Below are positions 33,389 to 46,256 of a stretch of 64,000 nt of DNA, piece after piece. The notes beneath the pieces were generated by a model. That model was given only the letters and a program-made list of their open reading frames with translations, did not search any database and was not told where the DNA came from. The stretch spans positions 124,001 through 188,000 of the forward strand of contig SEMN01000641.1 of NCBI GenBank assembly GCA_005408345.1. Direction: 5' to 3'. The stretch comes from Macquaria australasica (lineage: Eukaryota > Chordata > Actinopteri > Centrarchiformes > Percichthyidae). The position numbers were made by a program, and so were the translations under genes. The stretch's first letter is position 1, and every line of letters starts with the position of its first letter.

Positions 33389-34195
33389 TTTAAAATTCGG
33401 CGAGACAAGAGAAAACGGCTATTTAAAAAATCTTGAGACATAGGTGAACGTTAAAACCAACCCACCTCCGACGACGACGGCCAGTTACAATAATACCGCG
33501 GCGGTAAGTTTACGATAACGGTTGGTCAGCTTTTGCGTTAGCCGCGAGCGATGTTCAGCCATTCCGGGAAGGCAGAATTCAAGGTGACATGCTCCCCGAG
33601 CCGGCTAGCTTTCTCTGGGTTGTGTAGACATGGTAGAATAGTTAAAAGAAGTTAAACATATTCTGTCGTTTAAGGAAAGTGTTGGCTTGCCCGTTCAAAA
33701 CCCATTCGAGCAATGAACCGGTGGCAACGTTGGCTATCGCGGAACGAAATGTAGCATTAAGCGGGGACCAAACGATTTGTCGGACCGGAACCGGATGTGG
33801 GAGAATGTGTTTGAGCGGAACCAAAAAAAATCAACATAGCAAAGAAACTGTTAAAGGTGAGGTTTTTTCGTATCGTAAAGTTGCGTAATTTAGAAGTATT
33901 TCCTCACGATTTCTACTCTGTCAGTGCAATAACTTTAAGGGCAATGGGACAAACTTTGCTAAGCTAACTTTGACAATGTTTGTGGTGTTAGCTTGTGCTA
34001 GCTGCAGCCGAGCCATGCATTTCTAGTCGTTCCCGTCTTCATAATGTTCTGTTGGCTTTTAACGTGACAGGATGTCATACCGAACAACTTGAGAGATCGG
34101 AACCGTGTTGCGGATGTCTGCTGCTTGAATGCCTGGATGAGAAACAGTCCCTTCAACAAATAACCAACTGTTAAACATCCGCTAACATTTGCGCC
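33389..34195. promoter_or_regulatory. Shared YBEY/MCM3AP promoter region and MCM3AP 5' untranslated exons
   Basis: YBEY starts at 33388 leftward and MCM3AP at 34196 rightward. A non-coding MCM3AP exon likely ends at 33856 (AAAG then GTGAGG), and the next begins after GTGACAG at 34071. The stretch 33460-33620 is CpG-rich (ACCTCCGACGACGACGGCC, ACCGCGGCGG). No TATA box is evident, as is common for housekeeping promoters. Confidence 0.6.
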
Positions 34196-37100
34196 ATGAA
34201 TCCATCCAATCCGTTTGGCAGTCCACAAGGTGGAGCTTTCCAAGCCCCAAGCAACACTTTGAAGACTGGTTTGTTCCAGTCATTAGGACAACAAAGTTCT
34301 GGCAATCAGCCCCAAACTATGGGTTTTTATCAACCATCAGCGTTTGGACAGCCATCTGTCAATCAAAACCAGCCCTCACCTCTTGGAAATACCATCTTTG
34401 GACAGGCCCCTGCCTTTGGACAGTCGTCTACACAGCCCCCCTCGCTGCCAACAATAAGCCAAGCTCCATCATTTGGACAGCCATCATTAGGATTGAGTAG
34501 CTCAGGCTTTGGTAGTAGCACCACACCAGCTTTTGGACAGACTAGTGGACTGAACCAGAGTTCAGTCTTTGGGCAGACACCTGCATTTGGGCAGCCGTCT
34601 GCATTTGGCCAGCAAGCCGCCGGATTTGGCGAACAGCCACCAGGGTTTGGCCAACAGCCTTCTGGGTTTGGAAATACCCAGATGGCTTCTGGCTCCACCA
34701 CTGCCTTGGGACAACCTCAGCAATTGGGTTTTGGGCCGTCTGTGTTTGGACAGCCATCATCCACCAGTGTCACCACCAGTGCATTTGGCACAGCTCAGAG
34801 TGTGACCCAGAGCAGAGGCTTCGGAACATCCAAGTTCAGTTTCAAGCCAGCTAATGAGGCACTGTTCAAACCCATCTTCAGTGCCAGCCCTGAGCCCGCT
34901 AACCCTCAAACTACTTCAATGTCCAGCTCACCTTTTGGCAGCAGTGGGTCCCAGACAAGCTCCAGCACCATGAGTAGCAACACCACCAGCACCACCACTG
35001 GCTTCTCGCTATTGACTGGGGCTAAGTCTGGGCCGCTGGGCTTCAGCTTCTCACAGCCGGCTGCAGCCCCATCTATCTCTGCTCAAAACAATCCACTAAC
35101 AACTGGCAATAGCAGCGGCTCTTCCAACACTCTGCAGTTCACTTTTTCCCAGCCAGCCGCCCCCTCCAGCTCCAGCACTAACACATCCACCACCCAGCCC
35201 ACCACGCCGTCGTCTTTCAGTTTTTCAGCCAAAGACCCCCCGCCCCAGGCAACACCCCTTTTTGGAGGAACCAACTTTGGTCAGCCTTCAACTTTTGATG
35301 ACACCAAAGCTAAAGCAGAGACTAGTGCAGATGAGAAAGGGAGCAACCTTGAGGGCCTAGGGGAGACAAATGTATTTGCACGATTTAGCAAAGGCACCAA
35401 GCGCAAGGAAGATCCAGGGGTCCCCAGCACTGGCCCAGAGAAGCCTGCCACAGAGGAGGATGTTCCAGGAGAAGCAGATTCACCAAGACATCCTTCAAAG
35501 AGGCCCCTAATGAGGTCCCGCGGCCCACCAGGAGGATTATTCAGTAGGGCACTAAGCAGTCTTCGTAGAGATGGGACTAACCCAGTGAGGCGAGAGGCCA
35601 CAAGGGAGACTCAGCAGCAAGCATCGACGTGGGAGGAGACAAAGAGGGAAGACGTCCAAGCTCAGGGGGATGAGCTATCTGCTACACCACCCACAGGGCA
35701 AGCACTGACCAGGGATGTGCTGGAAAAAGCTGAGGAGTCAGGTGAGTCATACATATCATACACACTATCACTTTACCTGCATTTTGCATCAAGGTGTGTT
35801 TACAAATTTTTGAAACCTATCAGCACAATGAAAGGTAACTGCATCATAAAAATCACTCTTAAATGACTCTTAGAATTAAATTATAATTGGTAGGAATTTT
35901 TACATTTGTGATGTAAGAGTAAAAAAAAACATTTATTTTGAGAATGTTATTTTTGATATTGATTTTTTTAGGGGGGGCAACATGAAATACGCAGGGGTCT
36001 ATTTTGTTCCCCTCTTCTTCTGCCATTAAAATCAGTCATTTTTTGGGTTTGATGAAGTACAGAAACCCAGATAGAAATCTTCCTGCTGAATTTCATATCT
36101 TAAATTAATTAAAATAGTCACATTAATAGAATATGCTCATCCCGTTGTCTATTACCCATCGTCCCTCTCTAGACCCAGAAAAAGCCCCAGACCTGAAGCT
36201 CGAAACCACAACCCCTGTGAAACGTGGCGTACGCAGGGAGAGCTCGGAGAGCCTGGGTGGCATGTCTCCCACCGACTGCACCACCATCCAGTGCAGGAAT
36301 GTGCCTCCAGCCCTCAACAAGAAGGACACGATTGAGAAGCACTTTGGTCGTTTTGGCAAAGTCCGTAAGGTCTTCTGCCGGCCTGCCAAGAACCTGGCCA
36401 TAGTATACTTTGATCACCATGTGAGTTAACTCTATGTTACTTCTAAAACTGGCAGTTAATGATAACCGTTCTCCCAATCTGGTCCTTAACTAGCTTTGTG
36501 TTTTCAGCACACTTCATTTGCTACAGTGGAGCACTGGTTTTACTGCTAGTTGTTTGGACTTCTTGTTCTCTTTTTTTACTCCTCGCAGATTTAGTGTGTG
36601 GCATCACTTCCCATTTCAGCTGAGTTCAGAAAAGGGTCTGCTTTGTGAGACCGGCCAAAGATGAAGATATGTAGTTTTCAAAGAGATCACAATATTATTT
36701 TGCTTTCCCATACTGTTAAACTGTTATCTCTTTCAGGCATCAGCGGCTAAGGCAAAGAAGAAAGGCAAAGTCCTGCACAGACACGAACTCCTTCTCTTGT
36801 GGCAGAGAAAGAAGCAGAGTAAATACAACATCTTTCTATGAAAGCTCAATAAATACAGAAATAATTGCTAGAACCCAACAAGTTCTGCTGTATTGATATT
36901 ACTGTTTATAGGTTCAGACCATAGACTGTATATAAAGATGGAAGACATGACAGCTCCAACATCTGGATCGCCCCCTGAATTAATTCATTTTAGGTATTGC
37001 TTATCATGCTAATTTATGTTCAAGTGTTCATTTTTCTGATCAGTTTGGTTTTAATTAGTTATTTGATGCTATTAAAAACGGGGCGAGACGTCATGATTGA

Positions 37101-39261
37101 CAACTGTAAGTGTGCTCACGATTGGTTCGGGTGGGTGTATGGGCGGGACCGATCACTACTGTGCAGACTCTGGCTCCAAATGACGTCACCAGCACAAGAT
37201 GGCAGCTCCCATGTCCGGGATATTTTGGCTTCATTTTTGTACAGTTGGAGGAAGTGCAGATGTTTCATCCATGTTTATATACAGTCTATGGTTCAGACCT
37301 ACAAGTGACTCTAAATCAGAACGTGGTTATATACTGATGTAAAGAGTTCTGTGCACTTTATTTCATATTTCCTTGAAGGGAGTCACTATATTGATTCTGA
37401 GTTGTTTTTATTTTGTGTGCATTAGGTCCAGGTGACAAAGGGAGCAGACCTGCAGCAGGAAAGGAGGAGGCAGAGGGAGAAAGTCAGGAGAACACAGAGT
37501 CCAAGGCTGCTTCCTCCCCACTCAAAAGACCTGCACTCAGAGCACCTGCAGTCAGCAGTGCGGTCACCTTCAGCCACAGGTAACACTCGCACCTGCATGA
37601 AGGTATTCTTATTATTACAGCATTTTACATTGAACTTTGGTTGTAGTGCCTTCATCCACCATGTCTGTCCTTTCATGTGTCAGCTCTCCAGTGAAGAAGT
37701 CGTCGTTGGCCAAGTCTCTGCAGTTTGACACCGAACCCCAGAAAGAGAGCAGCACAGAGGCCCAAAGCTCAGAGCGCTCTGTCCCCTCCTCCCTCCTCCA
37801 CCTGATTGGCCAGGCAGCTGAGACTGCAGAGGACAAGTACCGCCTCCTGGAGCAGAGAGACAAGATCCTGCGTCAAGGTGAAGCCACCTCTCACGCCAAT
37901 CTGTTGCAGCCGTTACCGTGGCTAAAAGACGCGAGAGACATTCTAACTGAGCGCGCAATCTTGTCCGCACAGGTCGACCCAAGAGGACGGAACTGGACCT
38001 GTCTAAGGTGTTTGTGGGGACGTGTCCTGACATGTGTCCAGAGAAGGAGAGGTACATGAGGGAGACACGGAAACAGCTGAGCATATTCGAGGTCATCCCA
38101 GACACCGAGATGGTAACGTCTTTAATGCTTATGTTCCACATTCAGACTGAAGAGGATAGGCTTTTTTCAGCTGAGACGAGAGATGCTGCATCATAGCTTT
38201 TGCAACATAGGTCACTTGCTATACTCCCCTTCAACTTCAGAATGCAAAATAAAGAAGGACCAAAAGAAATGTCCTTTTTTTTATTATCTAGTTCTATTTA
38301 TTGGTTATTTGGGTACATCTGCATTTTAATACATTTGTGGAATAAGATGTAGGTATGTCTGTCATCCAGGTATATTGAATGTATACATTTATGTTGTAGC
38401 TTAAAGGATAGTTACAAATTATGTTTCTGCAAGTGGGAGCTTGCAGGTACATCGAAGACAGGAGGGACACTGTAGACAAAAAAATGAAATGATCACCTCC
38501 TGTCCCCGACTAGGTGGATCACGCAGCAGCCATCAAGGAGTACAGCCGATCATCAGCCGACCAGGAGGAGCCCCTGCCCCATGAGTTGCGGCCCCTGCCT
38601 GTACTCAGCAGGACCATGGACTATCTGGTGACTCAGATCATGGACCAGGGCCAGGACAACTACCGGGACTGGTACGACTTTGTCTGGAACAGGACCCGCG
38701 GCATCCGCAAGGTAAGGGCCTGCTTCAGGTGAGCTGCCCTCTTCAAGTGTCAGCTGTGATCACGTTTCAGTCTTGTTCAAATTAAAGAAAAAACTGCTGC
38801 TCTTTGTACCCAATTGGACGAAACTGATGCGTTTCCTCTATCGTTCACAATAGTTCACAATAGAAAGTTACACAATCGTTTACGTTTTATCCCCATATTC
38901 ACAATGTCAGCCAAAAGGTATGACACGTGTTTTGTAGACTGATTTCCAGTCCCGGCCATACCTCTATCTCGCCCACAGGACATCACCCAGCAGCACCTGT
39001 GCTGCCCGCACACGGTGTCGCTGATTGAGAAGTGCACCCGCTTCCACGTGCACTGTGCTCACCACCTCTGCCAGGAGCACATCTCATCGTTCGACGCCAA
39101 GATCAACAACGAGAACATGACAAAGTGCCTCCAGAGTCTCAAAGAAATGTACCAGGACCTGGCCACGCGGCACATCTACTGCCCCCAGGAGGCGGAGTTT
39201 CGTCAGTATAGCGTGCTGCTGAAGCTCAACGACGGCGACATCCTGCGGTCAGTCCATCGAA

Positions 39262-39292
<31 letters not shown>

Positions 39293-42200
39293 AATGATTA
39301 AACATGTATGAAATGTCATTGTAATATTTCTTTGCTTTTTTTAAGAAATTAGCACTTTAAAATGATTTTATACATCTTCAGCTGTGACTATTCACTTTTC
39401 AAATAAATTTTATACCTCGCCATACAGTAAAGAAAATCTTCCTCTCACTTCATGTCCATGCAGTGAGGTGCAGCAGTTCCGCGACGAGGTGCGCAATTCC
39501 CACGAGGTGAAATTTGCCGTGCATGCATTCGCCGCAGTCAACAGCAACAACTTTGTGCGCTTCTTCAAGCTGGTGAAAGGAGCGTCCTACCTCGCCAGCT
39601 GCCTCCTGCACAGATACTTCAATCAGGTTAGAAACGGTTGCCTTCATTAATAAACACACTGAGAAAACCTTGAACTTGTCTAAAGCGTTTTCCCTTATTT
39701 GGACTTGTTCCTGAAAAATATGCACACTTCATTAAGTTCATGAGGTGAATCCAGGCAATAGCCAGTGTCCCTTTCCTGCTTTCGCATATCAAAACTATAC
39801 TAATCATAGAGAAGGAGATGCAAATAAATAGGAATAAAGAGAAGAGTTAGAGAGGGGTTAAGACAACTGAAACATGGTTTGTTTAACATGGGTCTGCTCT
39901 ATTATATATAATGTTATTTTATGCCTATTGGTACCACACACAGCTGTTGTAACTGCTGGCGTTAAAGTAGTAGATGCAAATAATGTTTGGAAGTGTCCTA
40001 TGACAGAGCAGCTCCAGACAGAAGTTTGTGTTCAATATTTATGTTCTTTTAAATGTGTGTGTGCGTGTGTGCAGGTCAGAGCTAAGGCTTTGAAGACCTT
40101 GAACATGGCCCACACCGTGGGTCCACGATCGACTGCGTTTCCAGTTGAGGACGTAGTTCGGATGCTAATGTTCCCCAATGCCACAGAGGCAACTGACTTC
40201 ATCCAGCAGTACGGCCTCATCGTCAACGATGGGTGAGTGTCAACTAGCAGTCTGACAGACGTTTGAGCGGCTTCATTTGATAATAAAGTTTTGAACCAGT
40301 ATTTTAATTGGGCAATACCTGATCATAGCCCCACTATACTACGTAAGACAATTCTGTACCTCAGAGTTAAGTAGTTATGAGTAAACCTTATCCAGCTGAG
40401 AGAGGTATATTATAGCTTAGACTATTCTGTGAAAATGTCCAACAAAAGTTTCCCAAATTATTGTTGACAGTGTGGTAGAGCTGAGTCGGATAGCCTATCA
40501 GGAGCCTGACCTGCCTCTGTCCCAGAAGAAGTCAGATGTCATCCTCGCAAAGAAAACAGTGTTGATCGGAGAGGTGGTGAACGGAGGCACCCTCCCTAGC
40601 CCCCTGCAGCACACCCCTGTCTGCAGCTTTGACTCCCAGAACAAGTACCATGGAGAAGGCCCTCTGGCTGAGCCCACTCTAGGCTTATTTAAAGGTATTG
40701 GCTCCATTACACTGATTCTAACCCTGGCAGATAGTTTTTATTCCTCCATTTACTCTACATGCATTTGCTACCATGGAGAAATGCAGTGTTTGACCCATTT
40801 TATGCTGCCTTGTAGAGCTAGTGGAATAGATTTTTATGAGGAATAAAACACAGGGCCTGCATCATTTCAGCAGCAGCTGTCTTAAAATGAATTCTAAGAA
40901 AAAAAGGATGTTATCTTATCACATCTATAGGAATAATAACAGCTGAAATGTTTTTTGTCTCAGCTGTTGCTGCCAGGGTGGAGGTTAAGGCACCGCCCAG
41001 CATTGAGTTGCCACCTCAGGTCGTGCCGGTCCAGGCTCCAGACGTCCCCTCTGTGTTTGGGTTGCCTCCAGCTGTCACCGATGAGACAGGAGAGCCCAGC
41101 GAACCGTACCACAGCTCGGCCCACCCAGCAGACGCCCAGCAACTGTTCCAGCCCATAGCTCAACCTCAGCCTGTCAAACCGCCATCGCCTCCACCCAGAC
41201 CTCAGCCGGTGTACAGCAACGAGGTCTTCCAGCCCTTCATCTCAGACCACATTAGATGTCCCACTGTAGTTGTTAGTGTAATTATGTCCCCAGCATTTCT
41301 CCAGTACATGATTATTTTATTGCCACAACAGAGTTACAGCTCCTCTGCTCTGATCATTGCATTCTTACTGATTGGTGATGTAGGAACAGTGGTGGGAAGT
41401 AACTAAGTACATATACTATGTACATGAGGTACTTGAACTTGAATATTTCATTTTTATGCTACTTTATACTTCTACTGCATTGCATTTCAGAGGGAAATAC
41501 AGCACTTTTTAATACAATACATTGTTCTGATAGCTGTAGTTACTTTGCAGAGCAGCTACATTAAAATGCTGCTTACACATGAATGCATCTGTAATAATAA
41601 TCTAATAGTTTAACATCATATGACACTCTAAACTAACAAGCAACTTTTCTAAAGACATCACGTTTAGGTACATTTTGCTGACAATACTTCTGTGCTTTTA
41701 TTTAAGTACAATTTTGAATCCAGGGTTTTTACTTGTAAAGGAGTATTTTTACAGTGAGGTATTGTTACTTTTACTGAATACTTCTTCCACCACTGTGTAG
41801 GTATTTGTCTTTATCCTTAGCTGTTTGAAATGACCGTATCGGCCCTTGAAACTTGAAAATGTATCGCTTTTCAGGAAATTTGAAACATGGCATTTTAGCC
41901 ACCAAATGCTAACGGCTATACATCTGTCTGAAATCAAAATATAATTATAGCTGAAACAACGAATCGATTAGTCAATTGGCAGAACATGTATTGGCAACTA
42001 TTTTGATAATCGATTAATCATTTAACTAATATTTTCTTGCAAAATGCCAAACATCCCCCGGCTTCAGCTTCTCAGATGTGAGGATTTGCTGCTTTCTTTG
42101 TTTTATGTGATTGTAAAATGACTTTTGGGGTTTTGGACTGTTGGACAGACAAAACAAGCCATCTGAAGATGGCACCTAGGACTTCAGTAGAAGTTGGGCA

Positions 42201-45200
42201 TTTTTACCTATTTTCTGACATTTCATTGACCAAACAATTCATCGATTCATCAAGAAAAGAACCAGCAGATTTATCAGTAATGAAAATGACCATTTGTCAG
42301 CCTTAAATATAAAACAACAATACACCAAAAAAGATAAAAGGGCTCAGTCTGTGGTAATTAGAGCTCATTAAAGCCACACTGAACTGGCAGTCTGTGCTGT
42401 CCCTGTTCCCTCCTGCAGGACGTTGTGGCTGTGCTAGACTGTGTGATTGAAGAGGTGGTTGGAGCAGCAGTGAGGGAGGTCGCCGATGCTGCTGCCAGCT
42501 ATGTCACAACAGCACTCGCGTAAGTTCAAGTGATCCATCCAGCTTCTCTGTACCAGCTACGCCTTAATCATGTGTGACCTTCACTTCTTTACAGTTATTG
42601 TGCATTTATTAGATTACACTCTGTAGAGAGAGTGGAGATTCCCCCACCCCCCGCATGTTTTTTATTAAGAGGACTAACTTGCCTTTGGTTCTGCAGGGAG
42701 AGCAGTGTGCAGGCGGAGTCACTGGTGAGTGAGGTGTTGGGGCAGATGCTGCAGGAGATGTCCTCCTCTGAGATCAGGCTGGAGCAGGAGCGAGTCGCTG
42801 AAGAGAAACGCAAGCTTGAAGAAGCCAGGTTGGTCTACTGGCAGTTAAGGGGCGGTCTGATAACAACCTGTTGATTATTATAGCACACTGTGTTCTAGGA
42901 GAAGAGGGGAAAGCATTTTCTACAATGACCCAAAACAGAGGACACAAAATAATCTTTGCTAGCTCTGTTAGTTTTTTATATTTAAAGGTTACAAAAGTGC
43001 TTTATCCTTTTATTCAAGCATACGTAATAAAACTGTCACCAAATCTAGAATATATTTTCTACATATCTGTCTAGAAAGTCTAATCTAAAAATCTATCTAC
43101 TCTATATCTAGAATATAGTATAGTTTATCTTCAACAAAAAATAGTTGTAGAATTTGCCCTGTGAGTCGATTTCATTTCACAGCATCATATTGTTTAAAAC
43201 AGTTAGAATAAAGTAAAAAATAAATCTAAGGTGCAAAAACCACAGTGAAGCCACTCCTGTACCACCTTCTTCAGGATCAATAATTGCGATCAGTCGTCAT
43301 AATCACAGTATCTTGCCAATTTAAAGTAAAAATCAAAGTAGCCTTATTTGCCATGACTCACCCAAATTTCTTTTTTTCCATGTGTGTCGGTTCCAGGAGG
43401 AGACAGGAGCACGAGGCCTTCCTGTCCCACTTCAGTTTCTCTCTGTGCTCAGAGATCATCCACGAAGTTTTAGATGAGACCATCAAGGAGACCGCCAACT
43501 CTGAGATCCAGTAAGGCTTTAAAACTCAGCCAAGTTCTAATGTGGTCTGATGTGAAGTTACATCATCAGCAAGACTACCTAAAATGATAATAAAATGCTA
43601 GAATTCAAGAGGAATATCATGAATAACAATGTCTTCGTGGGGCACATGTCTTTTCACAAATGGCTTTCACTGAATTGAAGTTTTTAATTCCTTTTTCAGA
43701 CGGGCAGTGAATGAGAAAGCAGGCCGTGTGGCTAAGTGCACAGAGCAGGTCTGTACCAGTTTGGTTGAGGAGACTCTGAATGCAGACATCGCTCTGTTGG
43801 TTGAAGACATCCTCGAAGCTGAGCTGCAGCGCATCCACAAGTACATCAAAAGGTAAGAAGCATTACACTGGAAATCAATCAATCCACCTAAAGCATCTAT
43901 GTGGCTGAGTGACCTGATGCAATTCATACAGCTGGAGAAGATAAAGTACTCCGGTCCGGGATCCGGTCTTGACATACCTACGTAAACTTAAAACTTTGCC
44001 TGATACCCCTCAGCAGTTATATTTGTATCTGTTTGTTCTATACCAGTCATTTTTATTATTTCTATATCCATCTCTGTTAGTTCTTGTCAATCTGTATTTA
44101 CAACAGGGTTCGTAAAAGGAATAGTTTGGGTACTTTGATTTTCTTCACATGCCACTCCAAATCCTTACGCCTATTATGTATTTACCTTGTACGTTGATGC
44201 AGGCATGTATGCATGTATGCACATACATACATACATATATACATACATACATACATACATACATACATACATACATACATACATACATACATAATGACAT
44301 CGGGTACGGGTATATGTGACCTCAGTCATATTTTTAATTCATTTATTCTTTTTTTTCCACTTCTCTAGGTGAGTGTACTCCATGTTCAGGTGGGAGGGTG
44401 GGGGGATATGTTTGTAAAAAGAAAAATGGAAATATTAATCTAAGTACATGATCATTGTGTTTGTGCTTGTCAACATTTTCAAAAAAAAAAAACATATTAG
44501 ACTGTATATAAGACAATGTTAAGCAGGTTAATAGTCAGCACAAAGGCAGCCTTTTCAGTTCTTTTCAAGATTTCAAAATTAAAAACAAAACAAACAAAAA
44601 AAAAACCCTAACCCTAGGTAAGAAGCAGAGGAAATGTGGGTGTGTAGATACCATTGTTTAAATGTCCCTTTAACAATGTATTATCTGTTTCTTCTTTCCT
44701 CCTCTCGTCTGTACCGCCAGGTGGCGTGATGTGGTGGCAGTGCGTCGGCAGCTGAAGAGACAGATGCGAGGTTTCCCTGCAGCTCCTTGCTGTGTGGACC
44801 CTCGGTTCAAACTGAAGGCTCTGGCTCCCAGCGCCCCTGCACAGCCCTCCATGGCAGATCTGGCCCGTGGCCTGGTCAACCTGGGAAACGCTGGCACGCT
44901 GGCCCTCTCCAGCACCAGGTAATGTTCATCTGCCATCAGTGTTGTTTTCCAAGTGTGTGTTTGGAATGCACATGAGGATTGACTGAATGAAAAACTGCAT
45001 TGTTATATCACTTACAGCACATGATGTGTGATTGTTGGGTTAGATTTTTGAAGCATGGTCTAAATTATCTTTGTTTTTAGTTTACTGTCTTTGTCAACCT
45101 TGAAATAAATGTGACTTTACTGCTCCAGTAAGTCTGAAACATTTGTATTGTGTTAAGGTTGTTGAAAATGAGACAAGAAGCGATCCACCAGATGAGAGTC

Positions 45201-46212
45201 CACTACTACTATCAGCAGCTGCTCGAGTAAGTGACGAGTATGTCTGTTCAGTGAGTGGTCCATGTTATAAAGCAGCAGTTTGACCTTTTTTCCTCTCAGT
45301 GAGACAGTGTGGGCGCCTCTCGACCTGCCAGCGCTGGTGACGGAAAATATCCCCAACCCACCGGACCGAATCTTCTGGAAAGCCGTTCTCCTCTTACCCA
45401 GCGACCACGAGAGTGTAGCCAGCCTGGCAGACAGGTAAGCAGCTGCACTTCAGTACGACAACAGGTCTCAGACAGTGATTTCCTTTTAAGATTAAATTAA
45501 TTCATTGAGTGTGTCCTCTTCTGTCTGTTGTCTTCAGGATCCTGTCAGACTGGCTGGAGGTGAAGCTTGGTGGTGGCAAGGGATCAGAGGAGGGGGAGCA
45601 GTTGGATGGCACACTGCAGACGCTTTGTGTCACCAACACACTCCAAGATAAAAGACAACGCACTCACAAAGTGCACATCAGCGTAAAGGTAAGAGCATCT
45701 TATGTGGATGACTGCAGTCTAATGCAGAAAAGAGATACAAATCTGTATGGTTTTGAGACAAAGGCTTTGTTCAGACTGCAGGCCGTCAAATCAGATCTTT
45801 AAGACAGAGTGTCCGCACTGTTATTTGCAAGTGATCAGATCAGATTTGTGTGTCCAGACGTCACCAACCTATCTGCATGGGTTGCTGTGGTAACGACCTA
45901 GGCGTCAATAACTACGTACACTGGTGATGATGCGGCTTTCCAACATGGCAGCACGAGAAATGGAGATCCATAATCTCGCCCTCCAAACAATTGCACTGTC
46001 AAGTTGCGGTGCAGAACTCCTCCGTCGCACCAGACAAACTCAGTGACAAGAGGAGGCTGGTATACAGCTGCCCTGATGCACTTCGGTAACTCCGGACTGA
46101 GACGCATCTGTAGAAATCCGACTGGAATCGCATTTCCAAATGTGACTTGATCTGTGAATCTGTGATTAATAATGTGAAGATTAAGTAGAGTAAGAACAAA
46201 AGAAGAAAATAA

Positions 46213-46256
<44 letters not shown>

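Noticed and set aside
34363..34701. Minus-strand frame rich in Cys-Pro-Asn
   Set aside because: Antisense of the FG-repeat exon of MCM3AP. The periodicity comes from the repeats on the plus strand.
44600..44617. Telomere-like CCCTAACCCTA in an MCM3AP intron
   Set aside because: Only two units next to an A-rich run. Too short to be an interstitial telomere block.
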